A DNA stretch of 10,350 nucleotides. It comes from Ruminococcaceae bacterium UBA6857. GTDB taxonomy: Bacteria > Bacillota > Clostridia > Oscillospirales > Acutalibacteraceae. The notes beneath the pieces were generated by a model. That model saw nothing but the letters and a program-made list of their open reading frames with translations, had not been told where the DNA came from and searched no databases. A program made the translations under genes and the position numbers. Where the stretch lies: NCBI GenBank assembly GCA_002451715.1, contig DKDD01000095.1, forward strand, positions 1 through 10,350, read 5' to 3'. Below, one piece after another: positions 6,030 to 10,350 of this stretch (its first letter is position 1; the number at the start of each line of letters is the position of its first letter).

Positions 6030-6058
6030 ATTTTATCACGAAGAGGAAACAAGGTCAA
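6030..6058 (-). promoter_or_regulatory. Promoter of the deoC-deoD-deoB-cdd operon
   Basis: On the minus strand TTGACC (6053-6058), a 17-base spacer and TAAAAT (6030-6035) form a good sigma-A promoter. The start would fall near 6023, inside the palindrome at 6012-6025. Confidence 0.75.
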
Positions 6059-6070
6059 GAAGAATGTTTC

Positions 6071-6089
6071 AAAGAAAACGCGAGCGCGT
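6071..6089 (-). terminator. Possible weak terminator of the DUF4434-like gene
   Basis: ACGCG/CGCGT arms (6078-6089) with a 2-base centre lie ten bases after the stop codon, followed on the minus strand by TTTCTTT. The stem is very short and the run interrupted, so read-through towards deoC is possible. Confidence 0.3.
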
Positions 6090-6098
6090 ATTTTGTTT

Positions 6099-7457
6099 TT
6101 ATTTTGCCGTGACCGAAGAAGAAAAGTTTCCGGAAGTGTCGCATGCGGTGATGACGTAAACATCCGAAAGGTTTCCGCTTTCATCGGTAAAAGAAAGTTC
6201 GGGTTCGTTATAGATACATTCGATTCTTGAAAGGAACTTTCCGTTTTTCGTAATTCTGTAATATGCAATGCCGATGTCGTCGGTCGCTTCGCCCCATGTC
6301 AAAACAATACCGTTTTCGCCTTGTGTTTTTAAAAAATCGGTTGGGTTTTGCGGAGCGTTTGTTTCCGCGGCAAAGCCGTTTTTGACATATGTTCTGTAAG
6401 CTTCGATAAATTGCGAAGCAACCTGGTTCTTGCTCAGATAGTGGTTGTATGAAAACGTGATGATGTTGTCGCAGTAGCGCGAAGCAATGTCAAGCTGAAG
6501 CGCAAAACGGTCCATGCACGCGGGAACGCTGACTTTGTTTTCTGTCTCGTTCGGAACCGCAATGCCGCTGATTGCGCTTTTTGCGCGTGCAATCGAAAAA
6601 CTTTCGCAGTTTGCCCAAAGCTTGAGCTTTGCACCGCAGTTGTCAACAAGAGTGCGGAACATTTTCCAGTTGCGTTCAAGTTCCGCCGCTTTAACAAATC
6701 CTGCGCCGACAGCGTCCTGCGGCGCAACAATGTCTCCGTCGCGAAAATGAGTGTATGAAAAAATCTTTGACCAAAAAGCAATCATGTCAATTTTTCCGAA
6801 CGTAAGATAATTCGTAACATAAGGACTCATTGCAAGCGGAAGATTGCCGCACGATTTGTTCATTTCGTCAAGAAGAACGTTGAGTCCTTTTGAAAGGAGC
6901 AGTGCCGAAGCGCTGTCCCAAACAATGTTGCTGAACTCCGGCGTGAAGTAAAATGCGCAAAGTGTGTCCTTGTATTCTTCGCCGTATTTTTCATATATTT
7001 CTTTTGCGAGCGCGGCGGAAATTTTGCAGCATTCGCTGTATTGCGTCGTAAATGCTCCGCGGTACCAAAAGTCTTCAAAAACCGCAAGACCTATCATAAC
7101 TTTGATTCCGGTGCCTTTGCAGGCGCGAAGCGCAGCTTCAACAATGTTTGGTTCCTTGTTTGCGTTTTCAAGCTGCTTTAGTTCGGTGTCAAAGTATACC
7201 GTCCATTCTCCGCCGGCTTTTTTCTGCGTTTTGTCGGCAACGTTTTGAATAATGAGATACTCAATGCCGTCTTGCTTCATTTCTTCAATTTCGGCTTTCC
7301 AATCTTCGTCGCTCCATTGAACGCCGAGCCACGGCTGCAAAAATGTTCCCGAAAAAATCGGTTCTGTGCGCCTTTCCGGCGTTGCCGCCGTTCCCGAAGC
7401 AAGAGTTAAAAGTGCAACAAACACCGCCAGAAATTTTTTGACAAATGAAAAGACCAT
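6099..7457 (-). CDS. Secreted DUF4434-like (glycoside-hydrolase-like) protein with C-terminal fibronectin type III-like domain
   Basis: A 452-residue protein, probably exported. Residues 1-25 look like a signal peptide: VKK, then the hydrophobic FLAVFVALLTLA, then SGTAA as a likely cleavage site. Residues about 35-360 resemble the TIM-barrel DUF4434 family. SGTFLQPWLGVQWSDEDW (36-53) leads into MKQDGIEYLIIQ (60-71), then GIKVMIGLAVFEDFWYRG (117-134) and AFYFTPEF (168-175). Carboxylates at Glu174 (FTPEF) and Glu285 (WANCESF) could be catalytic, but that is a guess. Residues about 370-452 look like a fibronectin type III-like beta domain (PTDF, VLTWGEATDDIGIAYYRI, VYVITACDTSGN). The ATG at 7457 is chosen over an in-frame upstream ATG at 7580: GGGAGG lies about seven bases ahead, it starts the signal peptide, and the longer form would overlap the neighbouring stop. 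The substrate is unknown, presumably a polysaccharide. Confidence 0.78.
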   Translation of the reverse strand: MVFSFVKKFLAVFVALLTLASGTAATPERRTEPIFSGTFLQPWLGVQWSDEDWKAEIEEMKQDGIEYLIIQNVADKTQKKAGGEWTVYFDTELKQLENANKEPNIVEAALRACKGTGIKVMIGLAVFEDFWYRGAFTTQYSECCKISAALAKEIYEKYGEEYKDTLCAFYFTPEFSNIVWDSASALLLSKGLNVLLDEMNKSCGNLPLAMSPYVTNYLTFGKIDMIAFWSKIFSYTHFRDGDIVAPQDAVGAGFVKAAELERNWKMFRTLVDNCGAKLKLWANCESFSIARAKSAISGIAVPNETENKVSVPACMDRFALQLDIASRYCDNIITFSYNHYLSKNQVASQFIEAYRTYVKNGFAAETNAPQNPTDFLKTQGENGIVLTWGEATDDIGIAYYRITKNGKFLSRIECIYNEPELSFTDESGNLSDVYVITACDTSGNFSSSVTAK

Positions 7458-7472
7458 AGAATTTCCTCCCTT

Positions 7473-7486
7473 TGAAAGCGTTTGCT
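7473..7486. promoter_or_regulatory. cre-like operator (CcpA/LacI family) in the leader of the DUF4434-like gene
   Basis: TGAAAGCGTTTGCT matches the Firmicute catabolite-responsive element (TGWAANCGNTNWCA) at all but two positions. It lies within the inverted repeat GAAAGC/GCTTTC (7474-7489) with the central CG typical of LacI-family sites. It sits between the predicted transcript start (about 7500) and the ribosome site, where a bound protein would block elongation. CcpA or a dedicated LacI-type regulator could be the binder. Confidence 0.55.
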
Positions 7487-7506
7487 TTCTTAATTCTCTT
7501 GGCTTC

Positions 7507-7535
7507 AGTGTAACATACGCAAAAGAAAAAGGCAA
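7507..7535 (-). promoter_or_regulatory. Probable promoter of the DUF4434-like gene
   Basis: On the minus strand TTGCCT (7530-7535), 17 bases and TACACT (7507-7512) give a moderate promoter with a start near 7500 and a leader of about 43 bases containing the cre-like site. It lies in the 115-base gap after the upstream minus-strand gene, for which I see no convincing terminator. Confidence 0.5.
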
Positions 7536-7572
7536 CCTAAAAATTATTGAATCTTTAAGATGCGGCACCCAC

Positions 7573-8247
7573 CTATGCACACCCGAAATATCGGTTCACC
7601 GCGTTTTGCATTTCCGCTTTTGTAATTTCTTCAAAAGGAGCGAAAAAGTTTTCAACATCGCTTTTTTGCGTCTTTTCTTTTACATGATTTTCTTTATCGG
7701 TTATTGATATTTCAGTCTTTTTTATTTCAGTTATTTGTTCTTTAGTATTTATTAGTCCGTGTTTTTCAGTCGGCTGATTTTCAGTGCCTTGCTTTTCTGC
7801 GGACTGTTTTTCGTGTTTCTTTGAAAAAGGGAGTTTTCCACATTTTTCTTTGCGGTTTTTTCTTCTCTTTTTCGCTTTTCTGGCGGATTTTGTTTTTGAA
7901 AAATCGGGTTCGTTCGTTTCACTTTTCGCTTCGGTTTCTTCTTTTTGCGGCAATTCAAAAACGGTGTATTCATATTCGATTTTTCCGCTTTCGGTTTCGT
8001 TCGGTTTTTTCATTTTTACCGAAAGATAGCCGAAACTTTTGAGTTCCGCAATTGCCGCTTTGATGGCACTTTCGCTTTCTTTGCAAAGCGAGCAAAGCCC
8101 CGGAATCGAGTATTGCCAGTTGTCCGGCAGCGAAAGCATGAGCGAAAGAAGCCCTTTTGCTTTAAGACTCATTTCGGTTTCTCTCAAATGCTCGTTGCTC
8201 ATAATCGTGTAATCCGTTGTTTTTTCGCTTCTTATAACTATTTTCAA
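7573..8247 (-). CDS. Winged-helix replication-initiator-like protein (mobile-element type), orphan
   Basis: A 224-residue protein whose N-terminus is typical of helix-turn-helix proteins in replication modules of Firmicute plasmids, integrative elements and phages: MSNEHLRE (16-23), SLKAKGLLSLMLSLPDNW (27-44), an HTH segment at about 47-75 (SIPGLCSLCKESESAIKAAIAEL) and a wing with EYEYTVFELP (91-100). The middle (about 101-195) is a low-complexity Lys/Glu-rich linker, including INTKEQITEIKKTEI, like the Asn-Thr-Lys linkers of such proteins. The C-terminus ends in NAVNRYFGCA with no recognised second domain, so it may be shortened. The start is TTG at 8247, with GGAG only three bases ahead; it is supported because relatives carry the same residues before MSN. 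The first in-frame ATG (8202) is the alternative. No other mobile-element gene is nearby. Function in situ is unknown. Confidence 0.75.
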   Translation of the reverse strand: MKIVIRSEKTTDYTIMSNEHLRETEMSLKAKGLLSLMLSLPDNWQYSIPGLCSLCKESESAIKAAIAELKSFGYLSVKMKKPNETESGKIEYEYTVFELPQKEETEAKSETNEPDFSKTKSARKAKKRRKNRKEKCGKLPFSKKHEKQSAEKQGTENQPTEKHGLINTKEQITEIKKTEISITDKENHVKEKTQKSDVENFFAPFEEITKAEMQNAVNRYFGCA

Positions 8248-8283
8248 TCACTCCGTTTGTCTTTTTAATAAGGCGCAAAAAGT

Positions 8284-8298
8284 CCTTTCATATAAAGG
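8284..8298 (-). promoter_or_regulatory. Small hairpin in the leader of the winged-helix gene
   Basis: CCTTT (8284-8288) and AAAGG (8294-8298) are inverted around CATAT. On the minus strand the hairpin is followed by ACTTTTT, giving a weak terminator- or attenuator-like shape ahead of the start at 8247. Confidence 0.25.
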
Positions 8299-8309
8299 GC
8301 AAAAAACAG

Positions 8310-8338
8310 AAAAAGTCGCACAAAATCTGCGACTTTTT
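8310..8338. terminator. Strong bidirectional terminator-like hairpin in the divergent spacer
   Basis: AAAAAGTCGCA (8310-8320) and TGCGACTTTTT (8328-8338) are perfect 11-base inverted arms around a 7-base loop, with a T run on either strand. It lies between two divergent genes, so it ends no gene visible here. It could insulate them, attenuate the minus-strand gene, or be left over from a lost gene. Confidence 0.7.
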
Positions 8339-8371
8339 GACCGAAAAAAGAAAAATTTAATAATTTTTATC

Positions 8372-8385
8372 TTCTTTCGAAAGAA
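8372..8385. promoter_or_regulatory. Perfect 14-base palindrome, candidate operator
   Basis: TTCTTTCGAAAGAA is a perfect palindrome about 37 bases upstream of the GH13 -35 box, in the spacer shared with the divergent winged-helix gene. An upstream activator or repressor site is plausible; the binder is unknown. Confidence 0.4.
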
Positions 8386-8421
8386 CTTACGCTTCCTCAA
8401 AAAAATAACACCGGTTTTGAC

Positions 8422-8450
8422 TTGAAAAAAACTTTGCGGTAGTGTATGAT
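8422..8450 (+). promoter_or_regulatory. Promoter of the GH13 alpha-glucosidase gene
   Basis: TTGAAA (8422-8427), 17 bases and TATGAT (8445-8450) form a good sigma-A promoter starting near 8457. An overlapping alternative, TTGACT (8417-8422), 17 bases and TAGTGT (8440-8445), is weaker. Confidence 0.7.
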
Positions 8451-8470
8451 TATATTATTAAGAAAAGAGA

Positions 8471-8530
8471 GCCGCAGCAAGTGCCGGTTAACCGATAATT
8501 ACCTTGGCTAATCACCGCTTGCCTTGCGGC
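8471..8530 (+). promoter_or_regulatory. Structured 5' leader hairpin of the GH13 gene
   Basis: The leader can fold into one long arm. GCCGCAGCAAG (8471-8481) pairs with CTTGC (8518-8522) and TGCGGC (8525-8530) apart from a bulged CT. Beyond a 4x4 internal loop, GGTTA (8486-8490) pairs with TAATC (8509-8513), and after a single mismatch CCGA (8492-8495) pairs with TTGG (8504-8507), closing an 8-base loop. It ends five bases before the GGAGG ribosome site (8536-8540). No T run follows, so control of translation or mRNA stability is likelier than termination. It matches no riboswitch class I can recognise. Confidence 0.5.
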
Positions 8531-8546
8531 AAAACGGAGGAAAACA

Positions 8547-10350
8547 ATGGAAAGCTTTACCGTCACAAAAGACACAAAAATAAAAGATGTCCTCAAATCT
8601 CCGGCAGGTCATGATATTCTTGCAAAAGCGCTTTACGCCGCAGGTCTTGACCTTTCCGTAATCACCAAAACACCGGTCGGAAACCTCAAACTTTCCGGTA
8701 TTCAAAAGCTCACAATGGGCAAAATCGACGATGAATTTATCGACTCGCTCATCGGTATACTCAACAGCGAAAAGGACGCTCCGCTTGAAGACGGCGCCCC
8801 GATTGAACCGAAATGGTGGAAAGAAGCCGTTTTCTATCAGATTTATCCGCGTTCGTTCTGCGATTCAAACGGCGACGGAATCGGCGATTTGCAGGGCATT
8901 ATCGGCAAGCTCGATTACCTTAAATCGCTCGGCATTAACGCAATCTGGTGCAGCCCGATTTACGATTCGCCGAACGATGACAACGGCTATGATATCCGCG
9001 ATTACCGCAAAATCATGGAAGAATTCGGAACAATGGAGGATTTTGATACACTCCTTTCCGAAATTCATAAGCGCGATATGAAGCTCATCATGGACCTTGT
9101 AATCAACCACAGTTCCGACGAACATGAATGGTTCCAAAGCGCACTTCACGACGAAAATTCGCCGTATAAAGATTACTATATTTGGAAAGACGGCAAGAAC
9201 GGCGACGACATTACACCGCCGAACAACTGGGATTCAATCTTTTCCGGCAGCGCATGGAATTATTATCCCGAAAGAAAACAGTGGGCGCTTCATCTTTTCA
9301 CAAAAAAGCAGATGGATCTCAACTGGGAAAACGAAAACTTGCGTCATGACCTTTATGACATGATCAACTGGTGGCTTGAAAAGGGCGTTGACGGTTTCCG
9401 CCTTGACGTAATCAGCTTCATTTCAAAAACTCCGGGACTTCCGGACGGCCACGAAACCGTCGGCTCACTCATGGGCTTCAGAGGCGTTGAACATTATTTC
9501 TACGGCCCTCGCCTTCATGAATATCTTCACGAGATGAACGAAAACACTTTCTCAAAGTACGACGCGTTCACCGTCGGCGAATGTCAGGGCACGGGAATCG
9601 AAATGAGCAAGCTCATGACCGGTGATTACAGAAAAGAACTCAGCGTTGTTTTTTCGTTCGACCACATGGATAATCCCGGAAAAAGACGTTTTCAAGATTA
9701 TAAATACGACCTTCGCCCAATGGCAAAAGAACTTGTCAAGTGGCAGCTTCATTACGGCAACCACTGCTGGCCGGTCGTTTTCTTTGAAAACCACGATTGG
9801 CCGCGCATGACCTCAAAAGTTTGCCCTGACGGTTTCTATCGCGACGAGATGAGCAAGCTTCTTTGCACAATGCAGATGACTTTTAAAGGCACTCCGTTTG
9901 TCTATCAGGGACAGGAAATCGGAATGACCAACAGCGAGTTTCGCATGATGGACGATTTCCGCGACGTTGAAAGCCTCAACAAGTTCAAAGAACTTTGCGA
10001 TGAGGGCAAGAGCGCAAGCGAAGCTTATCACATTGTTTGGGCAGGTTCGCGCGACCACGCAAGAACTCCGATGCAGTGGAACGAAAGCGAAAACGCAGGT
10101 TTCACAACAGGAAAACCGTGGATCGAAGTTAACCCGAACTATAAAACGATCAACGTTGAAGACGAAGAAAAACGCGCAAACTCCGTTTTGAACTTCTTCA
10201 AAAAGATGATTACTCTTCGCCATGAGCACCCGGCTTTTGTATACGGCGACTTTAAGCTTGCAAACGAAAAATTCTCCGATGTTTTAACATATTACAGAAC
10301 GCTTGAGGGTGACGGCGAATACTTTGTTGAACTTAACCTCACTTCAAAGC
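8547..10350 (+). CDS. GH13 alpha-glucosidase, probable oligo-1,6-glucosidase, with extra N-terminal domain (3' end outside window)
   Basis: The 601 residues visible belong to a GH13 (subfamily 31-like) alpha-glucosidase releasing glucose from the ends of short malto- or isomalto-oligosaccharides, probably in the cytoplasm since no signal peptide is seen. The catalytic part starts at WWKEAVFYQIYPRSF (90-104), followed by the calcium loop DSNGDGIGD (106-114), region I DLVINHSS (183-190), region II GFRLDVIS (283-290) with nucleophile Asp287, region III GECQG (344-348) with acid/base Glu345, and region IV FENHDWPR (413-420) with His416 and Asp417. Val288 after the nucleophile is the residue linked to alpha-1,6 specificity in this group. 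Residues 1-88 are extra: a small, mostly helical domain (IKDVLKSPAGHDILAKAL, then a second helical part around IDDEFIDSLIGILN) and an acidic/proline linker. The ATG has GGAGG six bases upstream. No sugar transporter is visible nearby. Confidence 0.93.
   Translation, partial: MESFTVTKDTKIKDVLKSPAGHDILAKALYAAGLDLSVITKTPVGNLKLSGIQKLTMGKIDDEFIDSLIGILNSEKDAPLEDGAPIEPKWWKEAVFYQIYPRSFCDSNGDGIGDLQGIIGKLDYLKSLGINAIWCSPIYDSPNDDNGYDIRDYRKIMEEFGTMEDFDTLLSEIHKRDMKLIMDLVINHSSDEHEWFQSALHDENSPYKDYYIWKDGKNGDDITPPNNWDSIFSGSAWNYYPERKQWALHLFTKKQMDLNWENENLRHDLYDMINWWLEKGVDGFRLDVISFISKTPGLPDGHETVGSLMGFRGVEHYFYGPRLHEYLHEMNENTFSKYDAFTVGECQGTGIEMSKLMTGDYRKELSVVFSFDHMDNPGKRRFQDYKYDLRPMAKELVKWQLHYGNHCWPVVFFENHDWPRMTSKVCPDGFYRDEMSKLLCTMQMTFKGTPFVYQGQEIGMTNSEFRMMDDFRDVESLNKFKELCDEGKSASEAYHIVWAGSRDHARTPMQWNESENAGFTTGKPWIEVNPNYKTINVEDEEKRANSVLNFFKKMITLRHEHPAFVYGDFKLANEKFSDVLTYYRTLEGDGEYFVELNLTSK

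Noticed and set aside
7458..7580. Upstream in-frame start for the DUF4434-like gene at 7580
   Set aside because: It would bury the signal peptide 41 residues in, cover the promoter and cre-like site, and overlap the end of the neighbouring gene. The start at 7457 has GGGAGG at good spacing.
8731..9081. Plus-strand open frame of 116 codons
   Set aside because: It is a frame shadow within the GH13 gene, whose continuous frame carries all catalytic motifs.

Overview
The window looks like the chromosome of an anaerobic, low-to-mid GC Firmicute, probably a gut-type clostridium. The signs are strong AGGAGG-type ribosome sites, sigma-A-like promoters, a ferredoxin-linked 2-oxoacid oxidoreductase, a clostridial deo operon, and GH13 and DUF4434-like carbohydrate enzymes. 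Assignment below class level is not possible from these 10 kb.

Bases 1-1682 (minus strand) hold an operon for a 2-oxoacid:ferredoxin oxidoreductase: a small dicluster ferredoxin subunit, the VorB-type alpha subunit, and the start of the TPP-binding beta subunit, which runs off the window. Both gene junctions are one-base TAATG overlaps. In the last 121 bases at the window edge the reading frame stays open but base composition and codon use change abruptly, which suggests a recombination or assembly joint. Upstream, a divergent TetR-family regulator (1817-2443, plus strand) faces the operon. The promoters of the two units overlap almost completely, which suggests a regulator paired with the operon.

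Bases 2444-2985, between the convergent tetR and cdd genes, contain no gene. They hold the most unusual object here: three families of hairpin-forming repeats laid out as a nested mirror, C-A-B-B'-A'-C', spanning about 477 bases. It may be a mobile, MITE-like or REP-like element that also works as a terminator.

Bases 2986-6058 (minus strand) form a compact nucleoside salvage operon, deoC-deoD-deoB-cdd. It has a clear promoter, a palindromic candidate operator at the transcription start and a hairpin terminator. Purine (deoxy)nucleosides are split by DeoD, the pentose 1-phosphate is isomerised by DeoB, and deoxyribose 5-phosphate is cleaved by DeoC to acetaldehyde and glyceraldehyde 3-phosphate. 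Cdd deaminates cytidine and deoxycytidine.

Bases 6099-7457 (minus strand) encode a secreted DUF4434-like, probably glycoside-hydrolase-like protein with a C-terminal fibronectin type III-like domain. A catabolite-repression-type (cre-like) operator lies in its leader. Bases 7573-8247 (minus strand) encode an orphan winged-helix protein of the kind found in replication modules of mobile elements. From 8547 to the window end (plus strand) runs a GH13 alpha-glucosidase, probably an oligo-1,6-glucosidase, with an extra N-terminal domain of about 85 residues and a structured 5' leader. The divergent spacer 8248-8546 holds a strong bidirectional terminator-like hairpin, a perfect 14-base palindrome and the GH13 promoter. 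No rRNA, tRNA, CRISPR array or complete insertion sequence was seen.
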